A stretch of DNA of 42,571 bases from Nitrososphaerota archaeon (GCA_005877205.1 VBPL01000011.1:1-42571), one strand, 5' to 3'; shown: positions 31,760-39,960, numbered from the stretch's first letter. Notes: generated from the letters alone by a model not told the origin. Program-made: numbers and translations.

Positions 31760-31861
31760 TTGAAAGAAAAAAGATTCTTGCTGTTAGCAATATTTGCAGG
31801 ATTTGTTGGAATGATAATTGGAATAATAATTATTGCGACACAACTTGTACATTTCTGGTAA
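31760..31861 (+). CDS. 33-residue single-helix membrane microprotein
   Basis: A 34-codon frame from TTG 31760 to TAA 31861 encodes a basic start (KEKRF) and one long hydrophobic helix with glycine spacing (AGFVGMIIGIIIIATQL). It ends in HFW. A TTTTATTATCATAT stretch (31727-31740) lies about 26 bases upstream, matching the leaderless TTG pattern of this genome. It sits between the SPOUT gene and the uL3 operon. The frame is short, so coding status is uncertain. Confidence 0.45.
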   Translation: MKEKRFLLLAIFAGFVGMIIGIIIIATQLVHFW

Positions 31862-31911
31862 CCAGGAGAAAGATTCTCTAAAAAATTATCATGAGCTATT
31901 TTTCTAATTAT

Positions 31912-31923
31912 AGACTTATAATG
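31912..31923 (+). promoter_or_regulatory. TATA-like box for the ribosomal protein operon
   Basis: GACTTATAATGG is centred about 32 bases before the uL3 ATG, predicting a leader of about six bases. An inverted repeat lies directly downstream. Confidence 0.4.
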
Positions 31924-31926
31924 GGG

Positions 31927-31946
31927 TAAACGACATCTAGCGTTTA
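31927..31946. promoter_or_regulatory. Inverted repeat just before the uL3 start
   Basis: TAAACG-ACATCTAG-CGTTTA has perfect six-base arms with an eight-base spacer and ends three bases before the ATG. Given the TATA position, most of it lies between box A and the predicted transcription start, so it looks more like an operator than an RNA hairpin. Confidence 0.4.
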
Positions 31947-31949
31947 TCA

Positions 31950-32942
31950 ATGGGGCATAGGAAGCACAGTCAACCAAGAAGAGGAAGCCTCGCCTATTTG
32001 CCAAGGGCGCGAGCGAAAAGCATGGAAGCAAGAATGCGCACTTGGCCTGAACTAGATGGCGATCAGCCAAAGCTGCAAGGTCACGCTGGTTTCAAGGCGG
32101 CATGTATGCGTATTGCTAGCATTGACGACCGCGAAAAGACTCCGAATTTTGGCAAACAACTCGTAAGCCTCGGAACTGTTGTGGTTACACCACCAATGAC
32201 AATTATAGGAATTAGAGGTTATTCTAAGGATAGATACGGATTAGATTCTATTTTTGACATTTATGCAAAAGACTTGCCAAAAGAACTCTCAAGGCTCTTC
32301 AAGACAAAATATGATGAGAAAGGAGTAGAGAAAGCAGAAAAGATTCTTGGTCATGTTGAAGAACTCTTTGCGATAGTGGCAGTAACGCCACATCGTGCGG
32401 GCTTGGAACAAAAGAAGCCTTACATCTTTGAAGTGGCTGTAAAGGGGGGAGATACTCAAAAACAATTTGTGTATCTTAAAGAACTGTTAGGTAAGGAAGT
32501 AAAAATTGACCAAGTTTTTCAGAAAGGTGCTGAAGTTGATGTTGCAGCTATAACAAAAGGCAAAGGATTTGAAGGTCCAATTACAAGATGGGGAGTAAAA
32601 AAGAAACAACACAAATCAAGAAAGAGCGTAAGAGCTCTTGGTACGCTTGGGCCAATTAGCCCGGCAACAATCATGTACACGGTTCCACGGGCAGGTCAGA
32701 GAGGATTTCATCAACGAGTTCAGTATAACAATAGAATAATGATTGTGGGAACTTCAGAAAGTAATGAATTCAAAATTAATCCCGCTGGTGGATTCAAACA
32801 TTTTGGATTGGTAAAGGGAGACTATATCATCATACGTGGTTCAATTCCTGGTCCTTATAGAAGATTAGTAAAGATCCGTGACCCAATCCGACCAAAATTG
32901 ACTAAAGCCACTCAGCCTAAAATTCTGGAGATAATGTTATGA
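31950..32942 (+). CDS. rpl3: Large subunit ribosomal protein uL3
   Basis: uL3 binds 23S rRNA near the peptidyl transferase centre and nucleates assembly. The archaeal/eukaryotic form is seen here at 330 residues, opening with MGHRKHSQPRRGSLAYLPR. The conserved centre contains GVKKKQHKSRKSVRALGTLGP, and TVPRAGQRGFHQRVQYN carries the loop residues that reach the active site. It is the first gene of the operon; the start is ATG 31950. It overlaps uL4 by 4 bases (ATGA). Confidence 0.97.
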   Translation: MGHRKHSQPRRGSLAYLPRARAKSMEARMRTWPELDGDQPKLQGHAGFKAACMRIASIDDREKTPNFGKQLVSLGTVVVTPPMTIIGIRGYSKDRYGLDSIFDIYAKDLPKELSRLFKTKYDEKGVEKAEKILGHVEELFAIVAVTPHRAGLEQKKPYIFEVAVKGGDTQKQFVYLKELLGKEVKIDQVFQKGAEVDVAAITKGKGFEGPITRWGVKKKQHKSRKSVRALGTLGPISPATIMYTVPRAGQRGFHQRVQYNNRIMIVGTSESNEFKINPAGGFKHFGLVKGDYIIIRGSIPGPYRRLVKIRDPIRPKLTKATQPKILEIML

Positions 32943-33754
32943 AAGTGCCAGTTCTTTCAACTTCTGGTTCAAAAGAGGGTGAGGTGGAGCTGCCAATTGT
33001 TTTCTCTACTCCGTTAAGAAATGATTTAATTCACAAAGCATATGTGCATTTGGAATCCCACAAGTTTCAAAGACAAGGCAGATATCCAAACGCAGGTATG
33101 GACGTAGTAGCAGAATCAAATAGTCCACCAACAGGTCACGGTCAAGCAAGAGTTGCACGAATGAGTGGTGGTGGCGGAGGAAGACAGGGGCAAGGTGGTG
33201 GAGTAGCAATGGTACGAAAAGGCAGACAAGCGCATCCGCCGCTTGCAGAGAAGATTACCTACAAAGTGCTAAACAAAAAAGAAAATAAAATTGCTTTATG
33301 TTCAGCTATAGCTGCTACTGCATCTTCTGCTCTTGTAAAGGTGCGAGGGCACCACATAGAAAAAATTGAGCATTTCCCGGTGGTTGTGTCAGACCAAATT
33401 GAATCCATATCAAAATCGAAAGAACTTTCAAAGATTTTTGATGTTTTACATTTATCCCAGGATGTTACGCGACTTGAAAATAGACAAAAGCGCCGCTCAG
33501 GGAAGTCATTGTTGCGTGGAAGAAAGACAAAGGTAGGCAAGAGCGTTCTGCTTGTTGTGCAAGACTCCAAAAATCTTTCCAAAGCATCTGGTTCTCTAAC
33601 CGGTGTGGATGTAGTTGAAACAAAAAACCTAAGTGTGCTTGACTTGGCACCTGGTGCCAAACCAATAAGATTAACGATATTTTCAAAAGGTTCTATTGAA
33701 GAGATTGGAAAGATGAAATCTCCTCATCTTGAACTTATGGTGACTACAAGATGA
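32939..33754 (+). CDS. rpl4: Large subunit ribosomal protein uL4
   Basis: uL4 lines the exit tunnel with an extended loop. The 271-residue protein has the glycine/arginine-rich tunnel loop GHGQARVARMSGGGGGRQGQGGG (about residues 62-84), then RKGRQAHPP, as in archaeal/eukaryotic L4. The C-terminal globular domain shows SVLLVVQDSKNLSKASGSLTGVDVV. It overlaps uL3 and uL23 by 4 bases each. In bacteria L4 can repress its own operon; whether the archaeal protein does so is not shown by the sequence. Confidence 0.96.
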   Translation: MKVPVLSTSGSKEGEVELPIVFSTPLRNDLIHKAYVHLESHKFQRQGRYPNAGMDVVAESNSPPTGHGQARVARMSGGGGGRQGQGGGVAMVRKGRQAHPPLAEKITYKVLNKKENKIALCSAIAATASSALVKVRGHHIEKIEHFPVVVSDQIESISKSKELSKIFDVLHLSQDVTRLENRQKRRSGKSLLRGRKTKVGKSVLLVVQDSKNLSKASGSLTGVDVVETKNLSVLDLAPGAKPIRLTIFSKGSIEEIGKMKSPHLELMVTTR

Positions 33755-34017
33755 ATATAGACGAGGCAACCCACATTATACTCAAACCATACGTGACAGA
33801 AAAAACATTCTCATTAGTAGAAAATGAAAAAAGAATTTGTTTCTTGGTGAAAGAAGAGTCTTCCAAGCCAAAAATAATGGAGGCGATCAAAGTTCTCTAC
33901 AACGAAACATCGGTAGGGGTAAATGTCGCAAGAACAGTTTATGGAAAGAAAGCGTTCGTAAAGTTCGAAAGTGTGGAGAAGGCAAGGGATCTTGCTACAA
34001 AGATAGGAATGCTATAA
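33751..34017 (+). CDS. rpl23: Large subunit ribosomal protein uL23
   Basis: uL23 sits at the tunnel exit and forms part of the SRP docking site. The 88-residue protein has ILKPYVTEKTFSLVENEKRICFLV, then IMEAIKVLYNETSVGVNVARTVYGKKAFVKF, the typical L23 layout. It is shorter than eukaryotic forms, as usual for archaea. It overlaps uL4 by 4 bases. Only 41 bases separate it from uS19, where uL2 is normally encoded, so uL2 is missing from its expected place. Confidence 0.95.
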   Translation: MNIDEATHIILKPYVTEKTFSLVENEKRICFLVKEESSKPKIMEAIKVLYNETSVGVNVARTVYGKKAFVKFESVEKARDLATKIGML

Positions 34018-34058
34018 TATGGTTTTTCGTCAACTCTCTGAAGTAAAGGCACAAACAT

Positions 34059-34454
34059 ATGGTTAAAGAATTCAAATACAGAGGAGTCCGGGTGGACGAA
34101 TTACAAAATCTGTCATTGGAGAAACTATTTGAGCTTCTGCCTTCCAGAGCTAGAAGATCACTTACAAGAGGAATTACAGATAACAAAAGAAAATTACTTG
34201 AGGAAACAAAACTAGCAAAGGCAGGAAAACTTACTACTCCAATCAAGACACACCTACGTGATGTAATAATTATGCCCTACATGGTTGGTTTAACAATTCA
34301 AGTTTTTTCAGGAAAAGAATTTCACCCGGTTGCTATCAAGCCAGAAATGATAGGCCACTACCTTGGAGAATTCGCGCTTACTAACAAAAGAGTTGTTCAT
34401 GGAGCTCCCGGCGTAGGGGCGTCGAGATCCAGCTTATATGTGCCATTAAAGTGA
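34059..34454 (+). CDS. rps19: Small subunit ribosomal protein uS19
   Basis: uS19 binds the head of the 30S subunit near helix 42 and contacts the A-site region. The 131-residue archaeal form has [35 protein letters not shown], then [41 protein letters not shown]. The C-terminal [11 protein letters not shown] is the conserved archaeal tail. ATG 34059 comes 41 bases after uL23. The next gene starts 5 bases after the stop. Confidence 0.95.
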   Translation: MVKEFKYRGVRVDELQNLSLEKLFELLPSRARRSLTRGITDNKRKLLEETKLAKAGKLTTPIKTHLRDVIIMPYMVGLTIQVFSGKEFHPVAIKPEMIGHYLGEFALTNKRVVHGAPGVGASRSSLYVPLK

Positions 34455-34459
34455 TTTTT

Positions 34460-34915
34460 ATGCAATTCAAATACGCTTTTCAAAATTATGATAAAACAAG
34501 ACATGTACGTGCTGCACTGAGAGAAAAAACAATTTCTCATAAGCACGCCAGAGAAATTGCTGTTGCCATAAAAGGCATGTCTATTGAATCGGCACGGATC
34601 TATCTACAATCTGTCATCGATCTAGAACGCGCAGTTCCATTTAGACGATATAACAACGAAGTTGGCCACAAATCAGACACGGGTGTGATGGCAGGTAGAT
34701 ATCCAAGAAAAGCGGCAACAGAATTCGCAAAGCTTCTTGATAATTTAGAATCAAACGCGGAATATCGTGGCATGGATCTTGATAGACTAAAGATAATTAA
34801 CGCGACTGTACATAAGGGTAGAAAAATTGAACGATTCATTCCTCGTGCGATGGGACGAGCCACACCTAAAATAGATATTCTAACACATGTGGAGCTTGTA
34901 GCGCAGGAGATTTGA
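34460..34915 (+). CDS. rpl22: Large subunit ribosomal protein uL22
   Basis: uL22 lines the exit tunnel with a long beta-hairpin. The start is ATG 34460 ([11 protein letters not shown]), five bases after uS19; GTG 34451 is possible but overlaps the uS19 stop. Visible blocks are [33 protein letters not shown] and, in the hairpin tip region, [28 protein letters not shown]. The 151-residue length is ordinary for archaea. It is followed by uS3 with one base between. Confidence 0.95.
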   Translation: MQFKYAFQNYDKTRHVRAALREKTISHKHAREIAVAIKGMSIESARIYLQSVIDLERAVPFRRYNNEVGHKSDTGVMAGRYPRKAATEFAKLLDNLESNAEYRGMDLDRLKIINATVHKGRKIERFIPRAMGRATPKIDILTHVELVAQEI

Positions 34916-34916
34916 T

Positions 34917-35681
34917 ATGTCATCAGTAAAGAATGTGATACAAGACAGCTACAAATTAATGCTTTTAAAAGATTATCTAAGAGAAGCAATTAAAGAAGCA
35001 GGTTTTTCAGACGTTGACATCCAAAAGACGCCCATAGGAACAAGAGTGGGGTTACATGTAACAAGGCCAGGAATTGTAATTGGAAGAAAGGGTAGCGGGA
35101 TCCGTGATCTTACCAAAGTTTTAGAAAAAGATTTTGGACTTAAAAGCCCACAAATTTCTGTAATTGAGATAACAAGACCAGAACTTGAACCCAGTGTAAT
35201 GTGTAATAGAATGTCACAGCACATTGCAAGAGGCACGGCGTTCAGGCGTGCCGTCATGTGGACCTTACAAACAATAATGGAGGCCGGTGCGATGGGCGTT
35301 CAAATTACAATTTCAGGAAAGCTGCGAGGAGAACGTTCTGGATTTGAAAAACACAGTAAGGGCATCTTACCAAGAGCCGGATATCAAGCTGGCGTGGTAG
35401 TCGCTGAGGATGTAGTGCATGTAGAAACAAAAATGGGTCTTATTGGTATAAGAATCAGAATAGCAAGAAAGGAGAAATTTGTTCCAGAATTTGAATTAAA
35501 GATAGCGACTAAAGAACTAAAACAAAAGCCAAAAGCAGAAGAAGAAAAGGAAATTGAAGTTGTGGAAGAAGCACAGATAGATAAGACAAAACCACGTACA
35601 GAAAGTGAGGAAATCGAACGAGAAGAGAAGCTTATCAAGGAAGTTGAAACATACGAAGACGTTGAGGAGGAGTTGAAGTAA
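34917..35681 (+). CDS. rps3: Small subunit ribosomal protein uS3 with acidic C-terminal tail
   Basis: uS3 lies at the mRNA entry channel of the 30S subunit. The KH domain is visible ([27 protein letters not shown]), followed by the S3 C-terminal domain with [26 protein letters not shown]. After about residue 198 the protein has a charged, low-complexity tail of some 55 residues ([24 protein letters not shown]), probably disordered. Such tails occur in some archaeal S3 proteins. It ends overlapping uL29 by one base. Confidence 0.95.
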   Translation: MSSVKNVIQDSYKLMLLKDYLREAIKEAGFSDVDIQKTPIGTRVGLHVTRPGIVIGRKGSGIRDLTKVLEKDFGLKSPQISVIEITRPELEPSVMCNRMSQHIARGTAFRRAVMWTLQTIMEAGAMGVQITISGKLRGERSGFEKHSKGILPRAGYQAGVVVAEDVVHVETKMGLIGIRIRIARKEKFVPEFELKIATKELKQKPKAEEEKEIEVVEEAQIDKTKPRTESEEIEREEKLIKEVETYEDVEEELK

Positions 35682-35884
35682 TGACAAGACTGAAGATGAA
35701 AACCGTAAGGGAGCTCAACGAAACAGATCTAAAAGACAGACTTGATCAATTACGCTCTGAACTGACAAAGCTGAAAATTGAATCATCAAAAGGTACTTTA
35801 AGAAAGGATAGCGGTAAAGTAAAGCCATTAAAAAGAGATATCGCAAGAGTATTAACTAGACTAAACGAGTTGAAAAAAGAATGA
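35681..35884 (+). CDS. rpl29: Large subunit ribosomal protein uL29
   Basis: uL29 is a small helical hairpin protein near the tunnel exit. The 67 residues read as two helices: VRELNETDLKDRLDQLRSELTKLKIES, then KPLKRDIARVLTRLNELKK. A second ATG six codons in (MKTVREL) could be the start; the upstream ATG 35681 is chosen because it overlaps the uS3 stop (TAATG). Its end overlaps Rpp29 by 4 bases. Confidence 0.93.
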   Translation: MTRLKMKTVRELNETDLKDRLDQLRSELTKLKIESSKGTLRKDSGKVKPLKRDIARVLTRLNELKKE

Positions 35885-36147
35885 TTACTAAGGAAAATAT
35901 CTCATTCCACGAGCTAATTGGATTAAACGCCGCAATTGTCAAGTCTAATAATAAGCAGAAGGTCGGTTTTGTTGGAAAGATCGTTGATGAAACAAAGTAC
36001 ATGTTTACGTTAAGAACTGGAAGTTGTATCAAAAAGATACCAAAGGGAACAGCACGTTGGAAATTTGATTTCAATGGCCAAACTGCAACGGTGGAGGGAT
36101 CCGAGCTCATATCGCGACCCTATGAAAGGATAGGAATGAAAACATGA
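35881..36147 (+). CDS. rnp1: RNase P protein component 1 (Rpp29/Pop4)
   Basis: Rpp29 is a protein subunit of archaeal RNase P, which removes tRNA leaders. The 88-residue protein matches the family with [34 protein letters not shown], then [16 protein letters not shown], an Sm-like beta barrel. Its place between uL29 and uS17 is the usual archaeal location. It overlaps both neighbours by 4 bases. Confidence 0.93.
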   Translation: MITKENISFHELIGLNAAIVKSNNKQKVGFVGKIVDETKYMFTLRTGSCIKKIPKGTARWKFDFNGQTATVEGSELISRPYERIGMKT

Positions 36148-36467
36148 CAAGAAACATCGGCCTTCAGATGACTGCACCAAAATCAGAATGCGATGACAAA
36201 CTATGTCCATTTCACGGTAGTCTTAGTGTAAGAGGTAAGCTTGTTCAAGGAAAGGTAGTAAGTGCAAAAGCCCTCAGAATGATAGTAATACAACAAGAGT
36301 TCCCAAGAATTGTTACAAAGTATAAAAGATATGCTCGCAGTAAGAGCAAGATCCATGCTCATAGACCTCCTTGTATCGATGTAAAAGAAGGAGATATCGT
36401 TCTTACAGCCGAATGCAGACCAATTTCTAAGAGCGTTTCATTTGTAGTAGTAGAGGTTGTGTCATAA
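36144..36467 (+). CDS. rps17: Small subunit ribosomal protein uS17
   Basis: uS17 is a primary 16S rRNA-binding protein with an OB fold. The 107-residue archaeal form has [33 protein letters not shown], then [37 protein letters not shown], the S17 signature. It overlaps Rpp29 by 4 bases and uL14 by one base (TAATG). Confidence 0.95.
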   Translation: MTRNIGLQMTAPKSECDDKLCPFHGSLSVRGKLVQGKVVSAKALRMIVIQQEFPRIVTKYKRYARSKSKIHAHRPPCIDVKEGDIVLTAECRPISKSVSFVVVEVVS

Positions 36468-36904
36468 TGGCGGCAACAAAAAGTCGTGCAGTTTCGGCTA
36501 AGGGGGTACAGGAATTCAGACCATATGTCACAAGACCGCTTCCTCTTGGAGCACGAGTGGTCTGTGCTGATAATACTGGGGCTAAGATCCTCGAAATAGT
36601 GATGGTACAAAAGACCAAAACCAGAGTTTCTCGTTATCCGTCAGCGGCAGTTGGAGACTTTGTCAATGTAGTGGTCAAGAAGGGCCCAGGTGAACTACGC
36701 GGTCAAATATTCGGTGCTGTAATTATACGACAAAAATATCCTATCAGACGATTAAGTGGGGTGCGCATTACATTTGAAGACAACGCCGCAGTTCTTGTTA
36801 CTCCTGAAGGGGAAATAAAAGGAACTGAAATCAAAGGCCCTGTGGCAGTTGAAGCATCTGAAAAGTGGCCAAGGATAGCAAACCTGGCATCGATGGTGGT
36901 ATAG
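36467..36904 (+). CDS. rpl14: Large subunit ribosomal protein uL14
   Basis: uL14 sits on the 50S interface side and takes part in intersubunit bridges. The 145-residue protein contains LGARVVCADNTGAKILEIVMV, GDFVNVVVKKGPGELRGQIFGAVIIRQKYP, and VRITFEDNAAVLVTPEGEIKGTEIKGPVA. Its length and its extended N-terminus (ATKSRAVSAKGVQEF) are typical of archaea. It overlaps uS17 by one base; uL24 follows one base later. Confidence 0.96.
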   Translation: MAATKSRAVSAKGVQEFRPYVTRPLPLGARVVCADNTGAKILEIVMVQKTKTRVSRYPSAAVGDFVNVVVKKGPGELRGQIFGAVIIRQKYPIRRLSGVRITFEDNAAVLVTPEGEIKGTEIKGPVAVEASEKWPRIANLASMVV

Positions 36905-36905
36905 A

Positions 36906-37469
36906 ATGAAACCTACCATAATAAGAAATAGAATGATGTTCATGGCACCGCTGCACTTGGTAAGCAAGCAGCTTGGAGCTCCATTATCAAAAGAAATCCA
37001 GAGAAAATATCACCGAGGAAGTGCTCGCGTGATAGAAGGTGATACTGTGAAGGTTTTACGCGGAGAATTCAAAGGAATAGAAGGGAAAATTACCCACGTA
37101 TCTACAGAAAAGAGAGGAATTGCAATAGAAGGAATCAAACGCGAAAAACTCAAAGGTGGAAATGTTGACATTTACATTCATCCATCAAATGTAGTGATAA
37201 CTGCATTAAATCTAGAAGATAAATGGAGACAAAATAGATTGGAGGGGCAAAAGACCAAAACTCCAAGATCTTCACAATCCGAAGAGCAAAAAGAAACTGA
37301 AAAATTAGAAAAACCAAAGGAACAGAAAGAAAGATCAGAAGAAAAAAAGAAAGAACCAAAAAAAGTAGTACAGAGCAAAAACCATGAAGCAAAACAGAAA
37401 GACATTAAAGCAAACAGCAGGACCAATAAGAAGAAAAAATCTGCAAAATCAAAGGTGGAAGATAAGTAA
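36906..37469 (+). CDS. rpl24: Large subunit ribosomal protein uL24 with long charged tail
   Basis: uL24 is an assembly-initiating 23S rRNA-binding protein with a KOW motif. The core occupies about the first 110 residues, with KYHRGSARVIEGDTVKVLRGEFKGIEGKITHV. The C-terminal tail of some 70 residues is almost entirely Lys, Glu, Gln and Ser (EQKETEKLEKPKEQKERSEE), low-complexity and presumably disordered. The tail makes the protein (187 residues) longer than usual archaeal L24 (about 120). The end overlaps eS4 by one base. Confidence 0.93.
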   Translation: MKPTIIRNRMMFMAPLHLVSKQLGAPLSKEIQRKYHRGSARVIEGDTVKVLRGEFKGIEGKITHVSTEKRGIAIEGIKREKLKGGNVDIYIHPSNVVITALNLEDKWRQNRLEGQKTKTPRSSQSEEQKETEKLEKPKEQKERSEEKKKEPKKVVQSKNHEAKQKDIKANSRTNKKKKSAKSKVEDK

Positions 37470-38185
37470 TGGTAAGCATAGCAGGAAGCAAGAAACTAAA
37501 ACGACAAATGGCTCCACTCTTCTGGGGAATCACCAGAAAAGACAAGAGATTTGTAGTAACAGTAAAGCCAGGTGGTCACAAGAAAAACCTGTCTATTCCA
37601 ACGGCTGTATTTATCCGTGACACATTGAAGCTCGTAAATACGCTGCGTGAAGCCAAATCGGTTATCTACGATGGTAAGATCAAGGTAGATGGAGTAGTTC
37701 GTAAATCAATTCATCACGGAGTTGGTCTAATGGATGTGGTAGAGATGGAAGGAATGCCTGACATATACCGCCTTGTTCCAAAGGACTTGACTGTACTGAA
37801 ACCAATTAAAATAAACGAATCAGAAAAGACCAAAAAATTACTTAAAGTAAGTAGGAAAGTTACAATTAAAGATAAAAAAACGCAATTAGGATTCCATGAC
37901 GGCCGTACAATAATCTCAGACGCAAAAGTTAACGTGGGGGACACATGTGTGGTGCAAATTCCAGAAACTAAAATCCTTGACGTAATAAAACTCGGAAAAG
38001 ATGCTCAAGTCATTGTAACTAAAGGTGTGAACGTTGGTAGAATGGGCAGAGTGGTTGATATAAGAGATGGAACCTTCGGTTTACCAAAAAGGGCTTTGGT
38101 TGATATTGGAGAAAAACAGATTGAAATTCCGACGGATTTGGTTATGGCTATTGGCAAGGATAAACCAGTGATAAAAATACAGTGA
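37469..38185 (+). CDS. rps4e: Small subunit ribosomal protein eS4
   Basis: eS4 is an archaeal/eukaryotic 30S protein with S4 and KOW domains. The 238-residue protein has the N-terminal signature AGSKKLKRQMAPLFWGITRKDKRFVVTVKPGGHKK. An S4-type segment LREAKSVIYDGKIKVDGVVRKSIHHGVGLMDVVEM follows, and a KOW-type region VGRMGRVVDIRDGTFGLPK lies near the C-terminus. It overlaps uL24 by one base; uL5 begins 5 bases later. Confidence 0.96.
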   Translation: MVSIAGSKKLKRQMAPLFWGITRKDKRFVVTVKPGGHKKNLSIPTAVFIRDTLKLVNTLREAKSVIYDGKIKVDGVVRKSIHHGVGLMDVVEMEGMPDIYRLVPKDLTVLKPIKINESEKTKKLLKVSRKVTIKDKKTQLGFHDGRTIISDAKVNVGDTCVVQIPETKILDVIKLGKDAQVIVTKGVNVGRMGRVVDIRDGTFGLPKRALVDIGEKQIEIPTDLVMAIGKDKPVIKIQ

Positions 38186-38190
38186 TAGAT

Positions 38191-38712
38191 ATGGCTCAAC
38201 AGGTGGAATCGTCAATGAAAAAAATCTCGGTTGCAAAAGTAGTGTTGAATATGGGCGTTGGCAAGTCAGGAGAACCTATAGAAAAAGCAAAACTTGCTTT
38301 ACAACAAATTGCAGGACAGCAACCATGTCCTAGATTTGCAAGAGCAACACAAAGAGATTGGGGCGTTCATAAGGGAGAGCCCATTGGGGTTGCAGTAACA
38401 CTCAGAAAGGAATCCGCAATTCAATTGATAAAGAGATTGTTTGCAGCTAAAGGAAACCAGATTAAAGGTTCTTCATTTGACAATTTTGGTAACGTCTCCT
38501 TTGGAATAAAAGAACATATAGACATTCCGGGGGTAAAATACGATCCAAGAATAGGAATTGTGGGGATGGATGTTTCTATCTCTTTAACAAGACCAGGTTT
38601 TAGTATCAGATTTAGAAGCAAACACAAAGCAAGCGTTGGCCTCCATCACAGAATATCCGCCGAAGATGCAAAAGAATTTCTAACCAGCAAGTTTGGGATT
38701 GAGGTAGTGTAA
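38191..38712 (+). CDS. rpl5: Large subunit ribosomal protein uL5
   Basis: uL5 binds 5S rRNA and the P-site tRNA region. I chose ATG 38191 (MAQQVESSM) over GTG 38182, which overlaps the eS4 stop. Signatures are ISVAKVVLNMGVGKSGEPIEKAKLALQQIAGQQP, then DWGVHKGEPIGVAVTLR and GIVGMDVSISLTRPGFSIRFRSKHKASVG. The 173-residue length is normal. It is followed by uS14 with one base between. Confidence 0.95.
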   Translation: MAQQVESSMKKISVAKVVLNMGVGKSGEPIEKAKLALQQIAGQQPCPRFARATQRDWGVHKGEPIGVAVTLRKESAIQLIKRLFAAKGNQIKGSSFDNFGNVSFGIKEHIDIPGVKYDPRIGIVGMDVSISLTRPGFSIRFRSKHKASVGLHHRISAEDAKEFLTSKFGIEVV

Positions 38713-38713
38713 T

Positions 38714-38893
38714 ATGGTCAAAATTCGAGATTATAAGATTACAGGAAGGACAGTTCACAAATTTGGAAAGGGTTCAAGATGGTGTAAGAGATGCGGAGAT
38801 TACAATGCCGTCATTCAAAAATATGACTTGATACTATGCAGACGTTGTTTCAGAGAAGTTGCAAATTCACTGGGATTCAGGAAATTTAGGTGA
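38714..38893 (+). CDS. rps14: Small subunit ribosomal protein uS14 (zinc-binding type)
   Basis: A 59-residue frame from ATG 38714 to TGA 38893 encodes the archaeal S14. It has four zinc ligands, Cys24, Cys27, Cys42 and Cys45 (RWCKRCGDY; LILCRRCFREVA), and ends FRKFR. uS14 lies in the 30S head. It sits one base after uL5 and four bases before uS8, the usual archaeal order. Confidence 0.96.
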   Translation: MVKIRDYKITGRTVHKFGKGSRWCKRCGDYNAVIQKYDLILCRRCFREVANSLGFRKFR

Positions 38894-38897
38894 TTAG

Positions 38898-39290
38898 ATG
38901 CCAGCAACTAATATTCTTGCAAATCTATTCGTAACTTTGTATAATAGCGAAGCAAGACGAAAGGGCGGATGTGTGATCTTGCCTACTTCAACACTAGCAA
39001 CTGAGGTGCTCAAGACACTGAAAAATCATAATTATATAGGTGAATTTGAACATGTAGATGACCAAAAAGGAGGGAAATTCAAGATTCAACTATTGGCCAA
39101 GATAACAAAATGTGGAGCAATCACACCACGATTCAAGGTCACAAAGGATGGCTACGCAAAATGGGAGCGGCAGTATCTTCCATCCTATTCACGCGGCATG
39201 TTAATAGTAACTACAAATCAGGGAGTAATGTCTCATCACGAAGCAGAAAAAAATGGGTTAGGAGGACTCTTGATAGGATATGTCTACTAA
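38898..39290 (+). CDS. rps8: Small subunit ribosomal protein uS8
   Basis: uS8 is a primary binder of the central domain of 16S rRNA. The 130-residue archaeal form opens NILANLFVTLYNSEARRKGGCVILPTSTL. It has the family C-terminus MLIVTTNQGVMSHHEAEKNGLGGLLIGYVY, where the serine-rich STSKG region of bacteria is replaced in the archaeal manner. It overlaps uL6 by 11 bases. Confidence 0.95.
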   Translation: MPATNILANLFVTLYNSEARRKGGCVILPTSTLATEVLKTLKNHNYIGEFEHVDDQKGGKFKIQLLAKITKCGAITPRFKVTKDGYAKWERQYLPSYSRGMLIVTTNQGVMSHHEAEKNGLGGLLIGYVY

Positions 39291-39837
39291 ACAAATCGGA
39301 ATACACGAAGTAACAATTCCTATACCAGATCCAGTGAAAGTATCAGAAAGTCACAGAATTCTCAATGTAGAGGGTCCATTAGGCAAGACAAGGAAGAATT
39401 TCAAAAGAATACCCGTGGGTTTACAAGTAAGTGGGAAAAATATCATATTGAAATCACTTGGAACTCGTAAGAAAGACTATGCCATTTTCAAGACAGCTGA
39501 ATCTGTAATTGAGACACTGATCAAGGGAGTTCAGACCGGTTACACATACAAGATGAAAATTGTTTATGCTCACTTTCCCATTACAGTTAAGGTAAAAGAT
39601 GGTCACATTCACGTCGAGAATTTTCAGGGAGAACGTGCTGCAAGAATCTCAAAAATATTTGGCGACAGTAAGGCGATTGCAAAAGGTGATGATGTCATAA
39701 TCACAGGATCGGTTCTAACTGACGTTTCACAAACAGCCGCAGCTTTGCAACAAAATACCAAAGTTAAGAATAAAGATCATCGAGTATTTCTAGACGGAAT
39801 ATACCTTTTTGAAAAACACGACAAGATCGAAAAATAA
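39280..39837 (+). CDS. rpl6: Large subunit ribosomal protein uL6
   Basis: uL6 binds the sarcin-ricin region of 23S rRNA. The 185-residue protein has the two-domain L6 layout. It contains SHRILNVEGPLGKTRKNFKRIP, GYTYKMKIVYAHFPITVKVKDGHIHVENFQGE and a second domain with GDDVIITGSVLTDVSQTAAALQQ. It is the last ribosomal gene visible; tRNA-Asn follows after 44 bases instead of the usual eL32/eL19/uL18. It starts at ATG 39280 inside uS8. Confidence 0.95.
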   Translation: MSTKQIGIHEVTIPIPDPVKVSESHRILNVEGPLGKTRKNFKRIPVGLQVSGKNIILKSLGTRKKDYAIFKTAESVIETLIKGVQTGYTYKMKIVYAHFPITVKVKDGHIHVENFQGERAARISKIFGDSKAIAKGDDVIITGSVLTDVSQTAAALQQNTKVKNKDHRVFLDGIYLFEKHDKIEK

Positions 39838-39847
39838 GTTCAGCAAG

Positions 39848-39856
39848 GATTAAATC
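39848..39856 (+). promoter_or_regulatory. TATA-like box for tRNA-Asn
   Basis: GATTAAATC is about 30 bases before the tRNA 5' end, consistent with an archaeal box A. Confidence 0.5.
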
Positions 39857-39881
39857 GGCTTATCCTACGAACAAGTTTGTT

Positions 39882-39955
39882 GCCGCCCTAGCTCAGCGTG
39901 GTAGAGCAGCTGACTGTTAATCAGCGGGTCGTCAGTTCAAGTCTGACGGGCGGCG
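39882..39955 (+). tRNA. tRNA-Asn (anticodon GTT)
   Basis: Acceptor arm GCCGCCC pairs with GGGCGGC. The D arm is GCTC/GAGC, and the anticodon stem GCTGA/TCAGC holds loop CTGTTAA with anticodon GTT. The T arm is GTCAG/CTGAC around TTCAAGT. The discriminator is G and no CCA is encoded. There is no intron. A perfect palindrome starts five bases after the 3' end. Confidence 0.98.
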
Positions 39956-39960
39956 CACGA

